A DNA stretch of 64,000 nucleotides from Varroa destructor (taxonomy: Eukaryota; Arthropoda; Arachnida; Mesostigmata; Varroidae), in contig NW_019211455.1 in the NCBI RefSeq assembly GCF_002443255.2, positions 28,284,239 to 28,348,238 on the forward strand, given 5' to 3'. Below, piece after piece: positions 49,308 to 60,829 of the stretch. The notes under the pieces were generated by a model, which saw only the letters and a list, made by a program, of their open reading frames with translations, made no database searches and was not told the origin of the DNA. The translations under genes and the position numbers were made by a program. How positions within the stretch are numbered: the first letter of the stretch is position 1; every line of letters begins with the position of its first letter.

Positions 49308-52300
49308 ATTGACATCAAGGGTAACTTAATGAGAAGAAGCAGCACCACTATCAAGAACACAGACGCGCCTAAAGGTACCCAGAAACGCCAGTGTGAATCA
49401 AGAAAACCCGCCAGCGGGCTTTGGACATCTCGTTCCAATGAGGAGCGTTTCTCTCTTGTTTTACTCTTTTAGACTCCTTCTGCTGCGACTGCCTCCGATT
49501 CCACTTATGCAACCGACGAGAGTTATGTGACTGGAGGCGAAGGCCGATGATGAGACGAAAAAAGGTACTGACCTCAAGAAAAGTATAAAACAAAGAAAAG
49601 TACCCGATGGACCTAAAGAAATCGGTCGCATAACATGACCGAGAAAGAGACAAAGATGGTGGAGTCATAAAACTGGGCTAAAAACTACGACCGGAATTCG
49701 TAGTAGTAGCTGGCTCAGCAAAACACAGATTGGAGACAGAAAAATGATAATTTTGAGAAAGGGATGTCCTTTCCTGGCGCCATTTTGAAAGCTAGCCAGC
49801 CGGTTTAACCAGCTAAATAGTTTATAGTAGAAATTTAAGTTCAGATTAAAAAAAAAAATTGAGTTCGGCTTATTTTTACCTTAGAATTTACTTTCTTTCC
49901 GGTTTCTAAAAACTCTAGTCCCGCTGTTTGTCATTGCAAACATTCAATAATGTGTCGAAACGTCTTTGCCGCATTTTTTCCTATGTCGAAGTTGTTGAAA
50001 AGGTTAATAACATTTAGTTAGGAACAATCCGAAAGACCCCAAAACTGCAATTTGTTTCTTATATTAGGTGAATAAGAAAAGTCTGGAAAAAAACAGGATG
50101 CCAGTCATAAAACGATTTATGACTGTCCTATTCTTCATCTTCAGTGTAAACGGCATAAATTTAACACTCTGCAATCGATTGATTTTACCGCAGTAAATTT
50201 CGCTCCTAGCTCACCTTAGGCTTTGTACCTATATGGATTAATTTAATTAGATTATCGCCAACATGGCGAGTTCCCTTCGTGAAGATCACAGTGCCGTGTA
50301 TTACATACAATAGAACTGTGCTAGTGAACCGGTACATATACAAGAGCGGAATCAGTGACATGATCCGATAGTTCGACTGTTTAATGGTAACACCCACCTC
50401 CGCGTTTTGTTGATTTCGATGATTCTATCCTTTCATACCGTTCGCCTGCTCATGCGAAATACTATATAAACATTTTTGACGCACAATGCGATTTGGTTAT
50501 CTCTGTGTTTTCCGTTGCGGTGTGACCCATGTATAGTCCTGTAGTCCCGTTTTCGTCAAGCTGAACAAGTTAATAGCACTCGGATCTCGTCCTGTTGCTG
50601 CAGTCTTCGCTGCTCGAACTTCCCCTCTCTGTAGGGGCCCAGAACGGCGTCACCGAGCCTTTCCTTCGAGACGGTCTCGTCGTTCCCGCCAATGGAATAA
50701 CGGCACACATTAGACAAGTATAGAGGATACGAGGGTGTTAGCCAGGGCGTTACATAACCAAGGAGTTATAGAACTGCCGGCCGCAGCACAAGCCAATAAC
50801 CGCCATTTTCGTTCACAGGAAGGAAGGATTCGGATTGCTGAGATTGAGAGAGGAACAGCGGTGGAGCGGTAGCAAACGGTTAAGCGATCAGCAGCCACGG
50901 CGCGACCACCATCTCGATGTTATTGTCGCCGCTGGCGTTGTTGTTGTTGCCGCCGCTGATGCTTTCGTCATTGTCCTAGCCGTCCTGGCCAAAAGGTAGA
51001 GTTCTTTCTGTTCCCACACCCTTTGACCGGCTGTGACTACGATAGTGGCAGTAGTGTGGTGCCTCCATTGACCTTTCCGAAGAAAAGAGCGCGGGAACGA
51101 CAAAAAAATTGAACTGATAGCGGGAAGACGGGGCGTATTGCTTCTTCAAGTGCTGCCGTCGCCGTATGGAAATAAAAGGAACGGATGAGAACAAGTCAAT
51201 GATCTGACTGAATTGGGTAAAATCAACTAAAGGGGACGGCGATGATGATTTGAACCAGGAAGCCTTAATGAATTTTCGGAGCATAACAAAGTTAGCAGAC
51301 GCATATAGGGATTGCTGTCAGCATTCTTCGAAATATACACTTCATAACAGAGCACCGTAATCGATGCGATGTAAACCTTGATGAATATGATAAGTAAATG
51401 TAATAAAGTTAACACGACAATTTTACAGGACCATTCGATTGGGTTTACAAACTAATTGTTTGGTCCTGGCTCGCCACTTTGCCTAATGTGATATCTACTG
51501 CTCTTGGTCTTACAGAGTTTATAAATGCAGTTTTTATCTAATTCATGGTGCCCGTTGATTGTATGTCCCGCGAACCAAATTATGAGACTCATCTACTGAA
51601 GACCTAGTGATAATAAACCTGTTACACTTATTCATCAGATTTCAGTGGGCTTCGGCGATGTCGGATAAATAACAAAAATACTAGTCGGTGGCGCGTCCTC
51701 GTCTGAAGTGCCAACTTTGAGTACGACCTGTTTGTCCCTGTCAAGTTTCTTCAGATCCCGAGTGGTAAAGCTTTTACAAATGATTTGAAGTCCATAGTTA
51801 ACTGTTAATAATAACTAATAGTTTCTACGATTGTTCCATCGTACTTGTCACAACCATTGCTTTTTTGACTCTTTCCCTGATGTGCATGACGGAAGACCTG
51901 TTGTTGTTAAACCATGTAATAGAATTAACAATTTCGGACTTTTATCCGTCTGGACGAAATGAGTCTTTCTCGCAAACTTTACTTACTCCTGAATTTTATG
52001 GCTATGTCTTGCCCTTATTAACTTAAAAGTCCAGCGTCCGTGATAGAGCTGTTCAGTATTACTAATGTCTGACTCTTATTATACAAAACCAACTCTATAG
52101 AGGGGTGTCGATGCTCGATGTGCGGAATAGTTCATTTCTCAAAAGCGAGAAGAGCGGGGGACCTACGTTGCCTCTCTGGGTTAATCCGATTGTTTGCAAT
52201 ACTTCATCACTTCCACTGACCCCGTTGTCTATAATTACCGGCTTTTTCTATGGCCTATCTCTTAGCAGTCCCGACACATTAAGTCCTAACTTCTTTGACG

Positions 52301-52671
52301 TACCAGCCTTGTTTGCGCAATACTTATGGAACCACGGTCAAACGCAGCTTTAAAATCTTGTTCATACGGTTACTTAACGAAAAAAAAAAAAAGTATCTGA
52401 GAGTCAGTCTTGAACGATGCTCTTTAGGCTTTGCCTACATATAGGCCATATTAAAAGACCAACCAGTGGATGAAGTTCCGATATATATAAAATCTTAATT
52501 TTAGCTCTGCGTTAATGAACTGATCGCCTAACATATATTGCCACAGCAGCCTCTACGTAACAAATCACAGTACTTACAAATATATGTGGTGCATAGAAGT
52601 TATCAGCTCAGTAAAGGGAACCGTGTCTGATTATCCTATAGCCAAATGCCCCCCCTTTTACTTCGAACTTA
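49308..52671. other. Stretch with no recognised gene, next to mariner B
   Basis: 49.3-50.5 kb is AT-rich, with a poly(A) near 49849-49858. A 63-codon - strand frame at 50206-50397 (SLIPLLYMYRFTSTVLLYVI) could encode a membrane segment but is unrecognised. 50.6-51.3 kb is GC-richer with overlapping - strand frames. A poly(A) run lies at 52380-52392. Confidence 0.5.
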
Positions 52672-53923
52672 CCAGGTTCAATGTATTTCTGGCAGATTTT
52701 TTTTGTGTAATCTATAGCAAACTATCAATAACCGAAAGCGGATGGATCTTTGAACATAGTTTTCTGCTAAATTTAAAATGTAATATATAAATACTGAACT
52801 CCTGTTACCTTTTAGCCACTTTAATTTGTTGTAACTTTCAACTGAATACATCGTAGTCAACGTGGTCTTCTTTGTTCCCTACAACTGTCGCTCGTCTTTC
52901 CGCTACCTGATGTCTGCCACGAAGTAAAAAAGCTTCATCCTTGAAAGTAATCCATTCGCAAACTTTGGCTTCTCCTCTGAAGTGTTTGCTTCCCTGGCTA
53001 CGCTGCATGATCCGAAGCAATGTCCGAAGTGTACCCTAAACTGGACAGAGTTTCCTATTAGAGGTCCGTTAATGCTCACTGGATCACCTAAGCAATAAGC
53101 GGTGGAGGATTGTCATCGAACAATATTACTTTGTGTCGCCCTTCGCCAGTACAAGGCCTTTTTCTACCAATTTCATGGTTTAAATGGATGAGTTGGTTCC
53201 CGCAACAGTCTCCTGTAGTACTTTCCTGAAGTTAAAATAACTCATGGTGGAGCACGTTTTTTTCACCCGACCACATGCAGAGATGCAGCTTCTAACCATG
53301 AATAGTCCTTCGTAGCGTTGGGTCTGATCATTCTTATTTACGTTTAGAGTTGCTGCAGAAGATGATTTTATATCTCCAATATAGAAATGACTTTTTTTGG
53401 CGGTTTTTAGTCATTTTTATTTTCACTATTTCGATCTTTCATAGTGGGGACGATTGATAACAGCCATCTGGGTCACCTGTAGCTGCTTAAAAAGGTCTTG
53501 GGTCGACTACTTAGCCCTACAGGGGCGACTACACTGCTACAAAGGGAACTGTAGTTCGTCTTTATTCACGCGCCGTAGCTGTCCGGAGCGTCGTTTAAGT
53601 GGTTCTGAAAAAATGGCACCAAAACTAACATCTAATAATGGTTAGTGCACGTTCGTCTTCAATTTTGCAAACAGTTGCTTTGGTCTCGGCAGTACTTTCT
53701 CCAGCATCCGGTTGAGCAGCACAACTGAATGCATTAAATCACCATTTCTAACAACAATAGATAGATAAAAACGATAGGGCACATGGCCGACGATCTTCAC
53801 CTAAAACGAAATAGCCGATCTAGCTAACGCTATCGGTCAACCCTAAGGGGAATATTTTACTTAATCTAATATGTTTTTATTTCATGTAAGTATGATAAAT
53901 GGTTGATATATACACGTACCCCT
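52672..53923 (-). mobile_element. Decayed mariner-family (DD34D) DNA transposon, element B
   Basis: This is a second mariner relic, on the opposite strand to element A. Its transposase remains readable from N- to C-terminus between about 53760 and 52838 (separate entry), so the insertion was probably full length. The outer limits are tentative. On the + strand CCAGGTTCAATGTATT starts at 52672 and resembles mauritiana-type ends (CCAGGTGTACAAGTA). On the - strand a partly similar GGGGTACGTGTATATAT starts at about 53922. Together they would give an element of about 1.25 kb, the usual size, but the two ends match each other only loosely. The transposase evidence is strong; the boundary evidence is weak. 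Confidence 0.55.
52838..53760 (-). pseudogene. Mariner transposase pseudogene B
   Basis: This dead transposase is read on the - strand in several shifted frames. In order: 53699-53607, ATVCKIEDERALTIIRC then FWCHFF, matches the first helix-turn-helix and its CQRWFAKF end. 53500-53429, QDLFKQLQVTQMAVINR, matches the second helix-turn-helix (..ELA..L.V.Q.AVS.RL). 53390-53372, SHFYIGD, matches SFL..IVTGDE and holds the first catalytic Asp (53374-53372). 53366-53337, IIFCSNSKRK, matches W(I/V)..NPKRK. 53279-53235, CMWSGEKNVLHHELF, matches CIWWD..GV.YYELL. 53130-53109, VILFDDN, matches VVFLHDN (second Asp, 53114-53112). 53033-53010, YTSDIASD, matches YSPDLAPSD (third Asp, 53012-53010). The second and third Asp are 33 codons apart in one frame; the family norm is 34. 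The C-terminus, 53020-52838, includes EWITFKDEAFLLRGRHQVAE, matching W...KD..FF..GI..LPER. At least six in-frame stops and four frameshifts destroy it. Confidence 0.87.
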
Positions 53924-56900
53924 CTTTTTATATGCAGATGCTTTTCTACTATATATATATATATATAAATAGAACTATATGTAGCTTATGCGTAGCCTTA
54001 CAGAAGTCCAAGATTTGACCTAATTTAGTAGATTAACAAGCTAGTGTTGGCTAGCATGATCACAAAACACTTAGTTGCTGATATTATATGAAGACCTAAC
54101 GTTCTGCTTGGAAAGGCTGGCTTCTACTGAATTTTTATCTTACCAGATCTAAAACGGTAACTCTACGTTATAATAACTATGCATGTGAGTGACGCAAGAG
54201 CTCTTTAGGCAAAAGCTGTTAGACACTTTTTGATAAAGTATCTGCAATATGTGCCCTTCATTACCTCTCTGCGATATGTGTACCGAAGGTCTTGGCTGAT
54301 GGAGCTAGGGTCATTCCGAGTAACGAATAAATGAAATTTGTATATAGACTTATATCTATTTACAAATTCAATTTGATATAAGTGTATTGTTTTTTTTTTG
54401 AAAAGCTCCCTTTGTGCCTAGAGTTTGCCTCTTTTGTCTTTTGTGTATTGCTTCCGTCAGTGTATGCTCACAAAATAGCTAGTGGCCATTAAAGATAAAA
54501 CCTGCTGCTATTTTACAGGATCGTAAGATCAATTCCATACATGATTATCTTCACGCCAGATGGCGACTGGGCATACGGTTAGGCAGATCTGCGGTACGAC
54601 TTGCGAGCGCCAGCAAATGCTAAGTTATCATCTTAGAAGAAACCTGTCGCTTTCTCTACGAGACTAGGATCCAAACTATTCCATCGTTAGCCACGGTTAG
54701 ACGCTAGTGTATCCTTCAGGAGCTCTCGTAGACCTTCTGGTACGTCAATCCTAGCAGTATCTGTTTGGGCGATGCACACCATAAGCGTCAGCCGTCGTGC
54801 TCCAAATCCATGTGGTGTGCTAGAAAGAGCTTTGTCATAATCGGCAAATGACGTCAGCCAATGAGTCAAAATGTTAACCAGTAATCCGCTCACGAAGTTT
54901 TGCTGAACGACCTAGCGATTTCTACCACCACAAACACATATCATTACGTACTACTCAATGAATCGCACTTGCCGAACCTTTGTTACACTTTGCCACTACG
55001 TAGACCTGCATACGCCTCGCACTGTTCTATTAGATGTCCGCCGCCTACCGTTTCAGTGGCCCGTGGCTTTCAACCCTGGGCTTTTAGGACGCCCTAACGT
55101 CACTTGTGCTCTTTTGTTGTTTGAAAAAATTCCTAAACCCTTCCGCGTAGCTTTGTCGTCCTGCTACCATGTTCCTTCATCTCTCTCTCTCTCGTTCTCT
55201 ATCGTTTTCGTCATTGCGCCATATTTTTCTTTCTAAGAATCTCTAAGAATATCTAATTCGGAAAAGCTTTTACACCTGATCTTCGAACTAATAGCTAGAC
55301 ATTATTTTTAGGCCACAGCGCACCTTGTCCTCTTAAAAGCGAACAGCGTCTTTGTGTTATTTCTTCGTGCCGACCCAACTTCGAAAGTGACCACTTTACA
55401 CATCATATCGACTCCACTTATTCTTTTTCTTCCTCGAGTAAGACGGGGTAGAGCGTAGTGAAGGCAAAGGCCCCTTTTCGACACGAGCTCAAACAGTGAA
55501 CCTGTGCAAGAACTGTTCGACAGATATTGCCTGCAGAGCCATCACCGTCGTCGTCCTTCTGACCATCACTATTTCGTTCTTGACCAGTCTACTGACGAAG
55601 GCAAGCTTTTCGGGTCTTAAACAGATTTAGACGTTCGTCGTAAGGGGAACGAAGAGCGGCCAAAGGACAAGCGTGCCACAAAATCTTTTACCGCATTCAC
55701 CGTAGTCCTCTGAACTGTTTTGGAGAACGGTGGTCGAAAGACTGTACCAAATGACCCCGAACGAAGTAGGTTATCTGTCCAGACCAACTCAGTTAGACTT
55801 TTAATGCATGGGGCCTAGTGCTGCCGAAACGCCAGCAGGAATTTGTCGAGCTCGAACTACTAGACAAAAAACGAGAACGGAGAACGTGGATCTGGGACAG
55901 GAGCATTGCGAAGACGAGGGGGGCAACGCATAGGTGAAAATCCTTTTAAGATCAATGTGGCGATCGTCGAGAGGAAGAGCTATCTGCTGCAAGCGAAAGA
56001 ACTTGGTCGAGCAGCAAACGATGATGATGTTACAGGAAAAGGGCTCTAAATTCACAGGCGTTATATTAAGGCCTTAGGCTAACTGCGTGGAAACATGGAT
56101 GGACGCAGCGGAGTGGCATCATTTGCGCAGCCAAAACAATTCACCGCTAACGACCACAGGGCCTGATTCGATACTCGTAATAATCGCGCGGTCAGATTAA
56201 CATGGATAGGCCAAGCCTCGACCGGGTCTAGGGAAGAATGGTAGAGACCGCTTATGAAACAGTTCTCAATGAGCTCAATATGTTAAATCTGCTAAGATCA
56301 CACAGGTGAGGCATGAGCCTCCTTAGAGATGTATTGCATAACCTAAGTGAAATAGGTGTAGTTGCAGGGAAGTAGAAGCCAGTAGATTAATTTTCATGAA
56401 CTGTCAACATGGACGACAAAAAGATATTTGGTCATGGGTTAGTCAAGATTTAAGTGATTTTTTCGGCGTAGCTTATGTAGCAGATATCGATGGGCGATCG
56501 ATAAAACTATTCTTGTCCATCATCATTTAATTGATAGATAATTTATAATAGCTTAATCATATCACAGTTACGATGTTTCTAGAAGGAAATACTTACACAT
56601 TTGTTGTCCACATTATTATCCTTATTAGGTGTGTAAGTAAGTTAATTACACGTTAGTTGTTTATTAAGTTGAATCATAGTCACTGCATTTATTTTACTTC
56701 ATCAGGAAAGAACGTAAGGGGTGGTCTAGATGAGATCAATATATTGCTTAACTTAACGAATTTTCTACAATACAGTATCTAAAGTACGCTTGTTCGTTAT
56801 TGATGTTATCAAAAGAAGTTCTAACTATGTTCTACCACATAATACTAAGGTATTTTTTTTGATTTATAAATTAAATACGCACTTTACGATTAGCCGACAA

Positions 56901-58289
56901 TTTTACCAGAGGAATTTTTATAAGGATCCTCACAAATCATACATACTTTTAGCATATGCACATTGTTAAAGCAAAATTTCACCGTTTATTTGTTCGAGAT
57001 TTATTTTTTTTTCGTTCAAAATTTGTTTATTTGAGGCTGCAACAGTTTCGTTAGAAGTTACAAAGGTCTACAAGTCGAGAGTAAAACTCGAGGTAATTAA
57101 GATGCATCCGCTATAATCGGCACTATCGTTTTGCACAAAGTGGTTGTTTATTTCTGTTCGACTCCTGTAATGACCCTGAGAAGTTATTAAACATACAAAG
57201 GCGGAAATGACAAGGACAATGTGACCATTTGTTTCTCGCAGACCGCCTACGCGTATGTAGTAATATATAGAGAGCGAGTTGGAGAACAACTATATCAAAC
57301 ACAGAGCTAGCTGACTGACTGGGTCGCTAACAAAAACGCTGTTTGAAAAAAATCCCGCTGCAATCGTACCCCAGGACGTCAGTCGTGCTGCTTACAACAC
57401 TCAGCTCTGCATAGCTTTCGCTGTCGAGTGGTCCCAAAAAGCCCTTCCAGGAACAGGACATCGCGGAAGATCTGGAGGAAACAACTTAGACAAGCATTCC
57501 TACAATGATTATTGTCATTGCAATTTTGGGGTGCTCCCTTAGCTAGAAGTGGGTGCATATATCTATGTGTGTGTGCATGTGAGCGAAGTGTGTCTCTCGG
57601 ATTTGTCGGAAGAATATGGTGTGTTTCTTATTTTATAGCCAGTTGATCTATAGGACATGAAGTGTATGGTGACCTCTTTTTTCACTGATTATATGCTGTT
57701 ATTATGGGGCTGGTTCCTTCAACACATGTTTATACTTACCTAAGCTTTTTCATTTTATTGGGTTTCGTTAAATATTATGACACGGTTTATTCCTCATTAT
57801 TCGCTAGAATTGATATAAAAATGACGAGAGAATTAAGTTTAGCTACCGCGGGTCTAGCATTTCTAGTAGTATCTTATAGAGACAGGTTTAAAGGTTCATA
57901 ATTGAGCTCAACTATATCGTCGATTTACTTGATTGTTTCTTTGTCCTATGAATGCTAGTTTATATTGAACGTAATAACAACAACAAGAGGTTTTATTTTT
58001 TGCACATTATTGTAACATCACAGTTAAAATTTCCTCGGACGTGCTTACAGAGTTAGTCAAAGTACTGCTATCGAAATGAGCGGATCTCTTTGCGCGCTCT
58101 ATATGGCACATTTTTTTATATGCACTGTTTTCTGAAATTTTCACAAAAACAATAAGACTATACTATTTTGTAATACATAGAAAAATATTTTTGCAGAAAA
58201 ATTGAAATTTCACACGTTGTTTAGTCAAACGCATTATAAGTGCCGAATGGTTCCACCGCACGCATTTAGAAGGCGATATTTACTTAACG
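53924..58289. other. Gene-poor stretch downstream of mariner B
   Basis: A TA microsatellite lies at about 53950-53967. Frames at 54687-54893 (-), 54958-55236 (+) and 55801-56055 (-) are unrecognised. 56.3-58.2 kb is strongly AT-rich and nearly frame-free. Confidence 0.5.
54334..54369. repeat. Imperfect 15-bp inverted repeat
   Basis: Bases 54334-54348 pair with 54355-54369 with two mismatches around a 6-base spacer CTTATA. AT-rich; a chance or foldback origin cannot be separated. Confidence 0.6.
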
Positions 58290-58314
58290 AACGAGCGAGC
58301 GAGCGAGCGAGCGA
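58290..58314 (+). repeat. (GCGA)n tetranucleotide tract
   Basis: About five GCGA/GAGC units in a row starting after TTAACGAAC. Confidence 0.93.
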
Positions 58315-60779
58315 ACTCAGCTGGTCGAGTATTTTTCGCCAGACAGGGGAGAATAAGTTACCATTTGAGGGCCCACACGGTGCAAAGTAGTGACCTCAGC
58401 GCAAAAGAGGTGCCGTCATAGCCAGATGATGTATTAGCCCGGTCAGCTCCCCAGACCCCTTTCCGACTGACCGAGCTTTCGGCAAGAGCGCGCGTAACTG
58501 TGAGTCTGTGGTTGGACGACTCAGAGATGAATCCCACTGCCTCTACCTTGAAACAGCAGTGAAATACCTCCGTGTCTGTTTTGATATTGTCGATGCTCCA
58601 ACAAAGAAATAGAAGAAGCACAGTCATGTAGAAGTAGCTATAATATGAGTTCGGTGGGGCTATGAATAATACACGTATGCCGTAGGCAGAGTACTGTAAA
58701 ACCACTAATGATTATGGCCGAATGAAACACCGTTAGACCGCGGACAGGCTCAGGGGAACTTCTATATGGCGCCATCATAGAAGAATAGATAAGAAGAAAA
58801 ACTTTGACAGTTTTGGGAAGCCAAGGCCGTGTCTAGTCAACTGTGACATCGTTGAGCCCAGTTTGCGCGAAGTAGTGACCCAACTGGCCTTCAAGCTGAC
58901 TACCCGCTCAGATATACAGAAGGCACAGCATATGTATTGCTTATACATTCTCGCTGTATGGTGCCGGTTACACGGTGCATCACATAACGCATCTATAATA
59001 TCAACGATCTTTTGCAGGTGATAATAACATCGACGAAGTAGATTTTTCCGCTAATATCCATGCTCGCAATTACCCTCAATAAAATCAGAGTACTATGAAA
59101 ATTATCCTTCTAGCAGTAAGCAGAAATATACTCACAACATTTCGGTGTACCATCCAATATTTGCCCCTTCCAATTCTTCTACAGAATGCTTCTCTTAGCC
59201 TAAAGGTGTTGTGAGTTGCATTTTATTAATACAAAGCAACGGCAACATCATAGAGAATATATGTACAAAAGTAAACAGAGTCTAAATTTGCTATATTTTA
59301 TACACTTCCAGAGGTAATAACACTGGCAAGCCTGCCGTACTGATCTGAGGGGAGGAACGCAAGTGTCTTGGCTGGACATTTTTAACATTATGAAAAAAGT
59401 TAGCAAGATACAAGAGCTATCAAGTAGTTTGTAAAATGTCTTGGATGTTTAATATGAACTGATCCCGATTACTACGCAATATTTAGGAGCTGAAATTTAC
59501 TGTGTTGAAGTGTGTGCAGACTCTCCGTTTGCAAAAAATTTTAAATAACTTCGCTAGCGTGTTTACAGAGCAAAAACAAGCTCACCTAAACATGAGATCC
59601 TCTTGGCCTCAACCGTAAACGGCTGCTGGCGACAAAGAGCTGGTTGAACTTGAAGAAACGACGGCGGACTTATCAAAAAAACACGAGATCGACGATGAAG
59701 AAGAACGGTTTGGAAAGAAATGATGATTAATGGTAATAAGCGGTCGCTCATCATCACCACGTCGCTATCAAAATTATCTTCCTTTTCCACGACTGGCTGC
59801 GGAGCCGCAAGTGCGTTCTCCTACGCGCGCCAATCGGTCTTTTTCCCCACCGCCTCCTTCCTATTCTCTCAGCCGTTGTTCTTCAGTAACGGAGGCTCTA
59901 CCGAAGCAGAGATCAACAAGAAGATCAAACGAATGAGCAACCAAGTAAGCGAATGTTTGTCTACACGCGACGTGGCGCGCTAAACTAGATTTAGGCCATT
60001 CGAAGCCGATGCAATCGCAGCGGCGGCGGCGGTCCCGATAGTCTTCTGGATACAGTACCGTCGTGTCGGCGGCAGTAGCAAGCAAACTTAGAATAAGCCT
60101 CCATCTTGTTACAGTTTACAGCATAGCACAACCGCGAAAAGGCAGAGAAGGCAGTTGGCCTCCTGCAGGCGAGACGAAACAATAGAGCCGGTTGATTTTG
60201 GAGTTGGCTAGAGCTGTGGAAGCGAGCCTAGGAACTGAAGGAAATAGAAAGCGTAAGTAAAATTAGGAGGAGCAGCAATCTCGACGGTTTTGGCGCACGT
60301 TGAGCGAAAAGTGGGTAGAAAAGTGAAGGCAGCCATGGAAAAGGGGAATGTTATTTGTGTGGGGTAGAGTGAGCCAGTGGCCTTAGACCATTTGCTAATC
60401 GTCATTTTTCGTGACACGTAGCGAGATGTTTTGGTGCAAGAGGAGAGGTTTGGGAACAGTATTGAAAGGAAAAAAGAGAAAGGAATAAGGCGCTGCGCCT
60501 ACCTTTCCTGACCTATTTTACACCCTGTGATACAAGGAAAAACATCAAGCGATATTTAGGCCAACAAAAGAGCGGTCGCCGAACGAACAGTGAAACGGTT
60601 TGTACAAGGCGCCGAAATTTGTGCTTTCAACACATTCCTCACTGAAAATAAAGGGCGAGCTTTTGAGAAGGACAACTTACCTACTGTGCCACACGTGCGA
60701 GAACATGGTATAGGAAGCTTTGGGGATTCGCTAGCTATGGAAGCAAATGCATCGTAGGATACAAGACCTCTGACGTGCA

Positions 60780-60780
<1 letters not shown>
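58315..60780. other. Stretch with no recognised gene
   Basis: 58.4-58.7 kb carries a 115-codon - strand frame that is unrecognised. 59.6-60.4 kb is GC-richer with overlapping frames on both strands and a GCG run near 60017-60030. A GCGTAAGTAAAA string near 60250 resembles a splice donor but no matching exon is recognised. Confidence 0.45.

Positions 60781-60827
<47 letters not shown>
60781..60827 (+). repeat. (AC)23 microsatellite
   Basis: Forty-seven bases of uninterrupted AC; the - strand frames crossing it read as Cys-Val repeats and are artefacts. Confidence 0.98.
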
Positions 60828-60829
<2 letters not shown>

